From NCBI GenBank assembly GCA_026387915.1, contig JAPLKS010000021.1:17209-81208 (forward strand): 64,000 bases of DNA, written 5' to 3'. Below the pieces are notes generated by a model. It saw only the letters and a program-made list of their open reading frames with translations. It was not told where the DNA came from and did no database searches. Origin of the DNA: Gemmatimonadota bacterium (lineage in GTDB: Bacteria > Gemmatimonadota > Gemmatimonadetes > Gemmatimonadales > Gemmatimonadaceae). Positions within the stretch are counted from its first letter, which is position 1; each line of letters opens with the position of its first letter. Both the position numbers and the translations under genes were made by a program. Shown one piece after another: positions 40,821 to 49,436 of the stretch.

Positions 40821-43800
40821 TCATGGCACCACCGTCGGCGCCGGCGCAATCACGTCGTTCCAGTTCAACACCGAGTTGAAGATCATGTTGAACTCGCCGT
40901 GGTTCTGCCAGCGATAAATCGGATTATTCGAGAACAGAATCACGCGGCCGTGCCCCTTGTATGCCATCGGGACATCCACGGCGAACGGACGCGACTTGAG
41001 TGAATCCGCGCCGACCATCAGGCCGCTCAGCACGGCGGCATCGCCGCCCACATACCGGGCCAGCACATTCGCTTCATCCGCCACGCCCACCTTGAGCGGC
41101 GAGCCGCCCACGTACTTCACGGGGAATTTCTTGTCGGCGTAGCCGTAGAACACGGGATGTTCCGCCTTCAGGATTTCGCCCTGCACGAGCGGACGCTGCG
41201 AGGTGAGTCCCGGCACCGCGGCCTTGTCCACGGTGCGCGCAAAGCCGAACTCGATCGGCAACCGCGCCGCATCGCCCACGGCGATCAGCGTGCCGCCGCC
41301 GTCGAGGAACGCGGCAATCGCATCTACGCCGTCCTGCCCGAGTCCGCCGCTCATGTCGGCGGTCTCGCCGTACATGCCGAGGAACTTGTACTTGTCGCTC
41401 TTCTGATAGCTCTGGGGTTTGGCTGCCGGAGCGGCGAGCGTGGTCTGTTTGCCGAGGTTCTGCTCGGCCATCAGAATCACGTCGTACTTGGCGCGCAGAT
41501 TGCCCGGCTTCACCTGCTCTTTGTAGATCAGGTCATACGGCACACCAAACTTATCGAACGTGAGGCGATACCAGCCGAGGTTCTGCGTGCTCGTCCACGC
41601 GGAATAGATGGCGACGCGCGGCACATCGGCGGCGTGCGTCGGCACGGTCGGCGCGGCGGCAAACATCGCAGCGGTGAGGCCAAGCTCTTCAACCGCCGCG
41701 CGAATGGCTGGCGCCTTCGACATGTCGGTGATCACAAACGAACCGGCCGGATACTCAACGCTATCCACCTTGAACGACTTCTCGGCGATCTGCATCGGCA
41801 CGTCTTTCAGCCGATAGCGGAAGCTGATCATGTTGTTTGAGCCGTAGTGCGCGATCACCATCCCCGCGTTCGCCGCACCCGCGGTCTTCACGGTGCCCTT
41901 GAGCGTGACCGTGGTCACTGGGGTCGTGGCTACTTTGAGTACTGCGGAATCGGCGATTTCGGCGACGTCGACCATCATCGCCATTCCCATCGACCAGCCG
42001 CTGTCGTCGTACGTGGTGATGCGCGCGTCGGGGAACTGCTGCTTTTCAATCAAGTTCTTGGCCAAACGTCCGTACGGCTGATCGCGTTTGATCACGAACG
42101 AACCGGCGGGGTACGTCGTGGTACCAACCTTGAACGCCGCCGTCGCGCGCCCAACTTCGATGCGCTGCACGCGGAGGATGTTGATGAACTCCGCGACCTT
42201 CGTCATGTCGCGCTGCACCGGCACCACAAAGCCGTACGGTGCCTTGTGCTTCCCTTCTTCGATAGAGTTGCGCGTTTTGATGTAGAAGTTCTCAAGCACC
42301 GTCGCCGGAAACATGGCGGTGAGCTGGAGCGCGGAGATGACGCCCGTCTCCATGTAGTTGGTGTTGGAGCGACGCGTGAAGGTGTTGATGTCGTCCTGCG
42401 TGTACTGAATGCCGCGATACCATTCGCGATCTTGCGCGCCACCGCGACCAGTCGGAATCGCGGACGCACCGCGACCGCCGCCGGGAGGGCCGCCAGCTGC
42501 GGCAATGGGAGCACCTGCAGCCCCTGCGGCAACCGTCGTACCAGCGCCGCCACCACGACCGCCGCGACCACCACCACCAGCGCGACCACCAGCTACGGCA
42601 CTGTCAGCGCCGCGTCCGCCGGCACGTCCACCTGCCGCGCTATCCGTGCGCGCCGCAGGCGTAGCCGGCACCACCGCCGCCGGTGGCTCGACATCCCGCC
42701 CGCTCTGCGTCTCGTACATCTTCATCAAGCCATTGTGATTGTACGCCACGGAGCCGAGGTAGCCCGGCGACCAGCCGTCCATGAAGGCGTTGGTGTACAC
42801 GCCCGGCATGCCCCACTTGGTCATCTGCGCCATCTCGAAGTTCGCAAACCACGGAAGTTCGGAGAAGAGCAGCGGATCGAGGTTCGGATTTTGCGGCATG
42901 CCGCCGCTGTAGGTGTAGAGCAGCGGCTGCGCTTCGTGCAGATCGTGCATGATGGGCGGATGCGCGGTGAAGTACCAATCGACGATCGTGCGCATCTGCA
43001 TCAGTTCGACGTTGATGTCGCGGTTGTTGTCGTGGTAGACGTACTTCCCCCAATACGGCACGGCACCGATCGGTGAACCACCACGACCACCGCCGCCGCC
43101 ACCTGCACCACCTGCTCCTTCACCGCGTCCACCACCTTCGGCCGGCGCGGCGGGCGTAACAGCCGCTGCGCCAGGCACCGTCGGATTCGCGGCCGCATAA
43201 TCGAGTCCCTTGTAGAACCAATCCACATTGCGATCACGCCCGTCGGCATCGGCCACTGGCGTCACCGACACGTACACGTTGTTGCGAATCTGTGTGATGA
43301 TCGGCGACGTCTCGGTCGCAATGCGATACACAAGCTCCATCAACATTTCGGATGGACCCGTCTCGCCGCTGTGCAGTCCGCCCATCAGGTGATAGTGCGG
43401 CTTGGTAACGGTGATCAGTTCGTGCACCTGCGTCTCGCTCATCCCACGCGGATCAGCGATCTTGGCCAGATTGGCGCGGTTTTGGGGCAGCTTCTTCATG
43501 TTCTCGTCGCTCGACACCCACACCACAACGAGTTCTCGTCCTTCATCGGACTTGCCAATTGTCTCGACCTTCACGCGCGGCGTGGCTGCGGCCAAGGCGC
43601 GATAGTATTTCAGCTGATCGGCGTAATAGGTGAGCGTTTTGGGGGCGCCCACGTGGTGGCCGAGCACGTCCTTTGGCGTTGGGATGCCATTCACCAACGG
43701 CAGGTGATCAACCAGCGGGCTCCCGTGCTTGGGATTGGCGAGCCACGCCTTGTAGTCTTTTTCAAAGCCCGCGTCCTGCTTCTGCTTGGCGTCGCGAGTC

Positions 43801-43907
43801 TCGGTGGTGAACTGCTGCGCACCCACCATGGGCGCGGCAAAGGCGAGGAGCCCGAGCAGCGGGAGGGAGCGATGCAGCGTGGATAACAGCTTCGCGCGAC
43901 GTGACAT
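40821..43907 (-). CDS. Exported M14 family zinc carboxypeptidase, large
   Basis: 1028 aa, signal peptide ending M-V-G-A-Q-Q. The M14 zinc motif H-S-G-E-T-G lies near 180, with the third ligand in the N-N-R-D-I-N region near 300. The C-terminal third (from about 815) resembles the glutamine-amidotransferase-like domain found in large bacterial M14 proteins (V-A-I-Y-S-A-W-T-S-T-Q-N; G-G-G-T-L-I-A-V-G-D-A). Two Gly/Arg-rich insertions occur at 43070-43140 and 42430-42650. The start at 43907 is the Met next to the signal peptide. It is first in a run with the cyclase and SET genes. A 14-bp palindrome lies upstream. Confidence 0.9.
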   Translation of the reverse strand: MSRRAKLLSTLHRSLPLLGLLAFAAPMVGAQQFTTETRDAKQKQDAGFEKDYKAWLANPKHGSPLVDHLPLVNGIPTPKDVLGHHVGAPKTLTYYADQLKYYRALAAATPRVKVETIGKSDEGRELVVVWVSSDENMKKLPQNRANLAKIADPRGMSETQVHELITVTKPHYHLMGGLHSGETGPSEMLMELVYRIATETSPIITQIRNNVYVSVTPVADADGRDRNVDWFYKGLDYAAANPTVPGAAAVTPAAPAEGGGRGEGAGGAGGGGGGRGGSPIGAVPYWGKYVYHDNNRDINVELMQMRTIVDWYFTAHPPIMHDLHEAQPLLYTYSGGMPQNPNLDPLLFSELPWFANFEMAQMTKWGMPGVYTNAFMDGWSPGYLGSVAYNHNGLMKMYETQSGRDVEPPAAVVPATPAARTDSAAGGRAGGRGADSAVAGGRAGGGGRGGRGGGAGTTVAAGAAGAPIAAAGGPPGGGRGASAIPTGRGGAQDREWYRGIQYTQDDINTFTRRSNTNYMETGVISALQLTAMFPATVLENFYIKTRNSIEEGKHKAPYGFVVPVQRDMTKVAEFINILRVQRIEVGRATAAFKVGTTTYPAGSFVIKRDQPYGRLAKNLIEKQQFPDARITTYDDSGWSMGMAMMVDVAEIADSAVLKVATTPVTTVTLKGTVKTAGAANAGMVIAHYGSNNMISFRYRLKDVPMQIAEKSFKVDSVEYPAGSFVITDMSKAPAIRAAVEELGLTAAMFAAAPTVPTHAADVPRVAIYSAWTSTQNLGWYRLTFDKFGVPYDLIYKEQVKPGNLRAKYDVILMAEQNLGKQTTLAAPAAKPQSYQKSDKYKFLGMYGETADMSGGLGQDGVDAIAAFLDGGGTLIAVGDAARLPIEFGFARTVDKAAVPGLTSQRPLVQGEILKAEHPVFYGYADKKFPVKYVGGSPLKVGVADEANVLARYVGGDAAVLSGLMVGADSLKSRPFAVDVPMAYKGHGRVILFSNNPIYRWQNHGEFNMIFNSVLNWNDVIAPAPTVVP

Positions 43908-43966
43908 AGCGGGCCTTCGCACCGGAAAGTGGGGAATTGTGGAGACAACTATTAATACGCTCCGGC

Positions 43967-43980
43967 CAGCGGCGCCGCTG
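43967..43980. promoter_or_regulatory. 14-bp palindrome between M14 and DUF305 genes
   Basis: CAGCGGCGCCGCTG is a perfect palindrome in the 208-bp divergent region. A TATTAAT on the minus strand (near 43950) and TATATTCTGG on the plus strand (near 44050) could be -10 regions. Confidence 0.3.
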
Positions 43981-44115
43981 TAGGCCGTCCAAGGCGAGTG
44001 AAACAGTCGCCTACGGGGCAACGTATCAAAGCCAACCCCTGAGTGCTACTATATTCTGGCTTCCGGCCCGCCGCCGGGAGCCTAGTGCCGGCCGAGTCCT
44101 AAGTCAGGAGACCCC

Positions 44116-44805
44116 ATGTCCCGTATCCGTTCCGGCCTTGTGCTGGCGGCTGTCGCTGTCGCCACCTTGGCCGCTGCTTCATCCGCCGCCGCCCAGGGCG
44201 CCGCTGGTAGCTCGCCGCCCTCACCCGCTCGGCAAAAGAGCGACGCCGTGGCCAAGGCCAAGGCCCGCGCCGACAGCGCTCGGCTCCCCTACACCGAAGC
44301 CGACGTCGATTTCATGTCCGGCATGATCAGCCACCACGCGCAGGCCATCGTGATGGCCAAATGGGCGCCCACGCACGGGGCGAGCGCGGCGGTGCAAACG
44401 CTCTGCGCCCGCATCATCAATGCCCAGACCGACGAAATCGCCCTGATGCAGCAGTGGCTCCGCGACCGCAACCAGACGGTGCCCGAAGCCAAGCCCGTGC
44501 CGATGAAGATGAAGATGAACGGCATGACGATGGTCATGTTGATGCCGGGGATGCTGAGCGACGCGCAGCTCAAAGAACTCGACGCCGCGCGCGGCGCTGA
44601 TTTTGACCGGCTGTTTCTCACGTTCATGATTCAGCACCACTCGGGTGCTGTGACCATGGTGAAGGATCTCTTCGCCTCCGAGGGCGCTGGACAGGACGAG
44701 CTCACATTCAAGTTTGCCTCCGACGTCAACACCGATCAGACCACCGAGATTTCGCGCATGCGGGAGATGCTCGCTCGGGTGGTGTTCAACAAACGCGCCC
44801 CGTGA
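44116..44805 (+). CDS. Exported DUF305 protein (CopM-like)
   Basis: 229 aa, signal peptide ending S-A-A-A-Q, AGGAG 6 nt before the ATG. The DUF305 four-helix fold shows the paired motifs F-M-S-G-M-I-S-H-H-A-Q-A near 70-81 and F-M-I-Q-H-H-S-G-A near 174-182. The Met/His-rich segment M-K-M-K-M-N-G-M-T-M near 135 could bind copper or silver ions. Family members such as CopM bind copper in the periplasm. It is 56 nt upstream of the LVIVD-repeat gene and probably cotranscribed with it. Confidence 0.9.
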   Translation: MSRIRSGLVLAAVAVATLAAASSAAAQGAAGSSPPSPARQKSDAVAKAKARADSARLPYTEADVDFMSGMISHHAQAIVMAKWAPTHGASAAVQTLCARIINAQTDEIALMQQWLRDRNQTVPEAKPVPMKMKMNGMTMVMLMPGMLSDAQLKELDAARGADFDRLFLTFMIQHHSGAVTMVKDLFASEGAGQDELTFKFASDVNTDQTTEISRMREMLARVVFNKRAP

Positions 44806-44861
44806 ATCACGTCACGCTCGACCGTCACACTCCCCCCATTTCCCCAGCAGAGGATTTCGCA

Positions 44862-46847
44862 ATGGCATCAGGTGTAGAACCCAGTCGTTTGAGCACGCGC
44901 ACGGCGTTCGCGCGACGCGCGTCGCTCGCGATCGCCACGCTCGTGCTTGCGTCGTCGGTGAGCGCGCAGTCGGCGCCCAGCCCGGACCCACGCGTTGGAC
45001 TCAAGGCGGGGCTCCTCGACGCCGCCGAGGCCGCGTGGAACATGAAGGTCCTCTCCAAGACGCCGTCGCCCGAAAAGTTTTTCGGCAGCACGAATTCCGA
45101 CTTGGCCTTCACCGGCAAGTACGTCATTCAGGGCAACTATAACGGCTATCAGGTGTGGGACATCACCAACCCGAGTAAGCCGTCGCTGAAGGTCACCAAC
45201 TACTGCCCGGCCTCGCAGAGCGATGTGTCGGTCTACAAGAACCTCTTGTTCGTTTCGGGCGAAGGCAACTCGGGCCGCATTGACTGCGGCGATCAGGGTG
45301 TCAAAGAAACCGTGAGCACCGCGCGTCTCCGCGGCATTCGCATTTTTGATATCACCGATATCACCAAGCCCAAGAACATCGCCAACGTGCAAACGTGCCG
45401 CGGTTCGCACACGCACACGTTGCTCGTGGATCCGAAGGACAAGGACAACATTTACATCTATGTCTCCGGTTCCGCCGGCGTCCGCCCAGCCGACGAACTC
45501 TCGGGCTGCGTGAACGCCACGCCGGAGAAAGATCCGAACTCGGCGCTCTTCCGCATTGAAGTCATCAAGGTGCCGCTCGCGCACCCGGAGCAGGCCGCGA
45601 TTGTGAGTTCGCCGCGCATCTTCAACGACCTCACCGCCCCGGAACGTCACGGCGAAGCGCCGGAAGACATCGCTGCTGCTGCAAAGATGGCTGCTGAAGC
45701 GCGTGCGCGCGGCGCATTCACGGTCAGCATTCAGGGCACGGAACTGGTCGCACCCGATCAGTTCATCAAGCCGATGCTCGACAGCGTCGTGGGAGCGCGT
45801 CACGGTACCGGTGCCGCAACCGGCGCCGACAGTGCGGCGCTCCGTGCCGCCCTTCCGGGCATCGTTGCCAAGATGTTTGGTGAGGCGCCAGGTGCCGCAG
45901 ATCACGGCCCGCGCCCGGGTCCGACGCAGTGCCACGACATCACCGTGTACCCCGGCATCGGCCTCGCCGGTGGCGCCTGCGAAGGCTACGGCCTGCTGCT
46001 CGACATCAAGGATCCGGCCCACCCAGTGCGCATTGCCGCGGTGGCCGATTCGAACTTCAGCTACTGGCACTCCGCCACGTTTAACAACGATGGCACCAAG
46101 GTGCTCTTCTCCGACGAATGGGGCGGCGGCGGCGCGCCGAAGTGCCGCGCCACCGATAAAAAGGAATGGGGCGCCGACGCGTTGTTTACGATCGAGAAGG
46201 GCCAGATGAAGTTCCAGGGCTACTACAAGTTGTCGGCCGCGCAGACGGTCAATGAGAATTGCGTCGCGCACAACGGCTCGCTCATCCCGATTCCGGGACG
46301 CGACATCATGGTGCAGGCGTTCTACCAGGGCGGCTTGACGGTGTTTGACTGGACGGATCCGACGCACGTCAAGGAAATCGGCTACTTCGACCGCGGCCCT
46401 ATCGACTCCACGCGTTTCGTGATGGGCGGGTCGTGGTCCGTGTACTGGTATAACGGCGTGATCGTCAGCTCCGAGATTGCGCGCGGACTCGACGTGCTCG
46501 AGCTGCAGCCGAGTGCGTTCATTTCGCAGAACGAGATTGACGCCGCCAAGTCGGTGAAGCTTGAGTACCTCAACGCGCAGGGGCAGCCCAAGTTCGTGTG
46601 GCCGGCGAGCTTTGCCATGCCGCGTGCGTATCTCGACCAGCTCGAACGCAACAAGGGATTCGATGCCACGAAGATTGCCTCGACGCGTGCTGCACTGTCG
46701 GCCGCGGAGAAACTCTCCGGGACGGCGCGCGCCGATGCGCTGAACACGCTCGCGACGCAGTTGCACACCGACGCGCGGAGCGCAGCGGACGCACCGAAGG
46801 CGCACACATTGGCCTCCTCGGTTGGGGATCTCGCGAAGGCAAAGTAA
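44862..46847 (+). CDS. Exported LVIVD-repeat beta-propeller protein
   Basis: 661 aa, signal peptide ending V-S-A-Q-S. LVIVD-type repeats are visible as G-Y-Q-V-W-D-I-T-N-P-S-K-P near 98, G-I-R-I-F-D-I-T-D-I-T-K-P near 160 and L-L-L-D-I-K-D-P-A-H-P-V-R near 385, each followed by a conserved His- or Asp-containing segment such as S-H-T-H-T-L. The repeats build a surface propeller of unknown function. The start at 44862 has AGAGGA upstream; a start overlapping the DUF305 stop at 44802 is possible but would put 20 residues before the signal peptide. The gene ends at a strong terminator. Confidence 0.87.
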   Translation: MASGVEPSRLSTRTAFARRASLAIATLVLASSVSAQSAPSPDPRVGLKAGLLDAAEAAWNMKVLSKTPSPEKFFGSTNSDLAFTGKYVIQGNYNGYQVWDITNPSKPSLKVTNYCPASQSDVSVYKNLLFVSGEGNSGRIDCGDQGVKETVSTARLRGIRIFDITDITKPKNIANVQTCRGSHTHTLLVDPKDKDNIYIYVSGSAGVRPADELSGCVNATPEKDPNSALFRIEVIKVPLAHPEQAAIVSSPRIFNDLTAPERHGEAPEDIAAAAKMAAEARARGAFTVSIQGTELVAPDQFIKPMLDSVVGARHGTGAATGADSAALRAALPGIVAKMFGEAPGAADHGPRPGPTQCHDITVYPGIGLAGGACEGYGLLLDIKDPAHPVRIAAVADSNFSYWHSATFNNDGTKVLFSDEWGGGGAPKCRATDKKEWGADALFTIEKGQMKFQGYYKLSAAQTVNENCVAHNGSLIPIPGRDIMVQAFYQGGLTVFDWTDPTHVKEIGYFDRGPIDSTRFVMGGSWSVYWYNGVIVSSEIARGLDVLELQPSAFISQNEIDAAKSVKLEYLNAQGQPKFVWPASFAMPRAYLDQLERNKGFDATKIASTRAALSAAEKLSGTARADALNTLATQLHTDARSAADAPKAHTLASSVGDLAKAK

Positions 46848-46866
46848 GGGACGATCGCTGAACAGA

Positions 46867-46918
46867 AGAGCGCCGGTGGATGCGAGTCCTCGCATCCACC
46901 GGCGCTCTTTTTTGTTTT
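46867..46918 (+). terminator. Intrinsic terminator of the DUF305/LVIVD unit
   Basis: 20-bp complementary arms (46867-46886 and 46889-46908) are followed by TTTTTGTTTTC. It lies 19 nt past the stop and separates this unit from the convergent sulfurtransferase. Confidence 0.92.
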
Positions 46919-46921
46919 CGA

Positions 46922-47860
46922 TTACGGTGCTTTTTTCGCGGCTGGATTCTCGACCGGGAATTCCACGTGGCGCGACCAATCTTGAAACGATCCGTCGTAC
47001 AGCAGGATCGGATGACCAAGCGATCGCGCCGCCGCGAGCACCGCCGTGGCGAGCTGACCCGATTGGCAGTACCCGATGATCACGTCGTGCGGACCCACGC
47101 CGGCCTTGGTGAAGATCGCCTCAAGCTCCTGCGCGGAACGAAAATGCAGCGCGTCGTCCGTCATCAAATTGAATGGCAGGCTCTTGGCCCCAGCGATATG
47201 CCCCGCGCGTTGTGGGCCGCTAACGTCATTCCCTACCTGTGCGCCATCATAAAACCCCGCCGCACGGCCGTCGATGATCGATACGCCTTTAGTTCCGATC
47301 ATCGATTTTACATAGGCGCCCGTAACGACAAAGTTGTTGATCTTGAGCGGCGACAACGTACCAACGGTGGATGGAGACGCCGCGCTCGTTGTCGCACCGC
47401 CATGCTTGGTCCAGGCCGAGAGTCCGCCGTCGAGGATGGAGCTGTTGTCCCCAAGCCCAGCGTACGCGAGCGTGAGCGCCACCCGTGTCGCCTGTGTGAC
47501 CCAGTCGCCCGCGTAGTAGACCACAATGCGCGAATGATCGGAAATACCGAGCGCCGCGAGTTTCGCTCGCAATGAATCGGCGCTTGGCATTTCGAGCATG
47601 AGTCCGGTGGCGGAGCGGTCTGACACCGACACGTCCTGTGTTCCAACGGCGCGTGCGCCGGGAATGTGCGCGGCGGCATAGTCGCGGGGGTCGCCCACCT
47701 GCAGCAACACCATGTTCGGATCGAGTAGCCGTTGACTCAACCATTCCGCGGTCACGAACTGCGCACCACGCGGATCACGAGCGGCGGGCGCGAGCGCCTG
47801 TGCCTGAAGGGCCATCGGAACGGTCGCAAGGAATGCGAATACAATACGGGAAAAACGCAT
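46922..47860 (-). CDS. Exported two-domain sulfurtransferase (rhodanese)
   Basis: 312 aa, signal peptide ending A-L-Q-A-Q. Two rhodanese domains: the N-terminal one (V-T-A-E-W-L-S-Q-R-L, then H-I-P-G-A) is inactive because it lacks the loop Cys (Y-Y-A-G-D-W). The C-terminal one carries the active Cys in Y-C-Q-S-G-Q-L near 262. It transfers sulfane sulfur from thiosulfate or 3-mercaptopyruvate to an acceptor. Export is unusual for housekeeping enzymes and points to periplasmic sulfur chemistry. It is 36 nt downstream of a histidine kinase gene on the same strand. Confidence 0.9.
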   Translation of the reverse strand: MRFSRIVFAFLATVPMALQAQALAPAARDPRGAQFVTAEWLSQRLLDPNMVLLQVGDPRDYAAAHIPGARAVGTQDVSVSDRSATGLMLEMPSADSLRAKLAALGISDHSRIVVYYAGDWVTQATRVALTLAYAGLGDNSSILDGGLSAWTKHGGATTSAASPSTVGTLSPLKINNFVVTGAYVKSMIGTKGVSIIDGRAAGFYDGAQVGNDVSGPQRAGHIAGAKSLPFNLMTDDALHFRSAQELEAIFTKAGVGPHDVIIGYCQSGQLATAVLAAARSLGHPILLYDGSFQDWSRHVEFPVENPAAKKAP

Positions 47861-47896
47861 ATACCCCTCGATAGATACCGGCAGTTCAGGCCGCCA

Positions 47897-49378
47897 TCAC
47901 GCTGCTAACGGAAGCCAAACGTCGAACGTCGTCCCCTCACCCACGGTACTGCGAGCCTCAACACGTCCGCGCGCCTGTTGCACCACGGAGCGGACGGTGG
48001 AAAGGCCGAGCCCAGTCCCACTCTCGCCCTTGGTCGTGTAGAACGGCTCGAAAATGTGCGCGAGCGCGTCCTCGGCGATGCCAGCGCCTGAGTCGGTGAC
48101 GGAGAGATGCACGTACTGATCCGGTGCGAGTCCTTCCGCGCCGGGCTGTCGTTCCTTGATCGTGACGGCCGCCGCGCGAATGCGGATCTTCCCACTACTC
48201 GCCATCGCATCTCGAGCGTTCACCACGAGATTGAGTAGAATCTGGTCGAACTGCGACGGATCCATATCGAGCGAGGTGGACGCGTCACTGGGAAGCTTAA
48301 GTCGTACACTGATGCTAGCGCCCGTCATGCGCTGCAAGAGGGGCAGCAAGGTGCGTATCCGATCTTCCGCCAAGAACACGGAACGCTCGCCCGGGCGTTT
48401 TTTGGCAAAATCGCGCAACTGCACCGTCAGCGCGCTGGCGCGTTCGATGGCGGCGTCCACATCTTCGAGTTCGGCGATCACCTGCGGAATCGTGGTTGCG
48501 GCGCGCGCGCTTGACACGCCGCCACCAATCACCGTGAGCACGTTGGCAAAATCGTGCGCGATGCCTCCCGCCATTTGCCCCAAACTTTCGATGCGCCGTG
48601 AGCCCGCAAGTTGCACCTCGGTGTCGCGCAACAGCGCATCTTGATGCAGAATGGTGTCGCGTTCCTCCAGCATCATGGCCATGAGTGTGGCCACACCATT
48701 GAGCACGGTCGTCGAAGACTGCAAGACGATGATGGTCGTGACGGACGCGGCACCACCGCTCCCGACGTCGAACTCAATGAGGGCGTTCAGCCCTTGACGT
48801 AGCACGATGGCCGCAAGCGCTACCGCCAACGCGACGAGCGCGTCTTGGTTCCGCGACGCGGTGCGCGACCGGCGATACGCATAAACGGCCGCGTCCAGCA
48901 TCATCCCCACCACGAAGACACGCACAATCGCGGCTCGGATTGGCGCGTCTGCAACACCGGGGAACGCCGCGCTGACGACAAACGGCACCCCGACGAGGGC
49001 AACGCTGACCCCGAACATCCATGCCACGCGCGACCGTACGGCGCGCGCTTCGGCCGCGAGAACAGCGGTGGCGTGGCGCGCGATGGACCAGACGAGGGCG
49101 ATCATCAGCAGCGGCATCGTGGCCGAGAACGCTGGCTGCGAACTCACCACCGCGTCCACGAGCCCCTTGAACATCATCGCGCTTGAGAGCGCCGCCAACG
49201 ATCCAACAAAATAGAGCGCGGCCAACACCTTCATCCCTGGCCGACGGAGCGTAAGCGCGGCACCAACGGCGGCCAGCAGAAAGGGTCCTCGCAGGGCAAT
49301 GGCGAGGCCATACGACGTCAGCGATGCTTTCCAAAGTTCCGGTGCACTGCCAACGGTGGCGGTCACTTGCGAGAACAT
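47897..49378 (-). CDS. Membrane sensor histidine kinase
   Basis: 493 aa. About seven membrane helices fill residues 20-245 and form the only sensor region. The kinase core follows: HisKA with phospho-His near 274 (G-G-I-A-H-D-F-A-N), N box L-V-V-N-A-R-D-A-M near 388, and G boxes D-S-G-A-G-I-A and G-T-G-L-G-L. The G-I-A-H-D-F-N-type motif matches the NtrB/HPK4 group. No response regulator is adjacent, so it is an orphan here. It lies between an amidohydrolase (58 nt upstream) and the sulfurtransferase (36 nt downstream). Confidence 0.9.
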   Translation of the reverse strand: MFSQVTATVGSAPELWKASLTSYGLAIALRGPFLLAAVGAALTLRRPGMKVLAALYFVGSLAALSSAMMFKGLVDAVVSSQPAFSATMPLLMIALVWSIARHATAVLAAEARAVRSRVAWMFGVSVALVGVPFVVSAAFPGVADAPIRAAIVRVFVVGMMLDAAVYAYRRSRTASRNQDALVALAVALAAIVLRQGLNALIEFDVGSGGAASVTTIIVLQSSTTVLNGVATLMAMMLEERDTILHQDALLRDTEVQLAGSRRIESLGQMAGGIAHDFANVLTVIGGGVSSARAATTIPQVIAELEDVDAAIERASALTVQLRDFAKKRPGERSVFLAEDRIRTLLPLLQRMTGASISVRLKLPSDASTSLDMDPSQFDQILLNLVVNARDAMASSGKIRIRAAAVTIKERQPGAEGLAPDQYVHLSVTDSGAGIAEDALAHIFEPFYTTKGESGTGLGLSTVRSVVQQARGRVEARSTVGEGTTFDVWLPLAA

Positions 49379-49436
49379 GGGGGGGGCCCGAAGGTGTGAT
49401 TCGGCGCGACTGGTCGTCCTGATCGTACCGTTAACC

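Noticed and set aside
40784..40849. A longer cyclase-family protein starting at 40849
   Set aside because: The extra residues are Arg/His-rich and overlap the M14 coding end. GTG at 40783 has a well-placed GGAG and starts at the family fold.
44868..46979. A 703-codon open frame on the minus strand opposite the LVIVD-repeat gene
   Set aside because: Long antisense frames are common in this GC-rich DNA. The plus frame has a signal peptide, recognisable repeats and a terminator; the antisense product has no motif.
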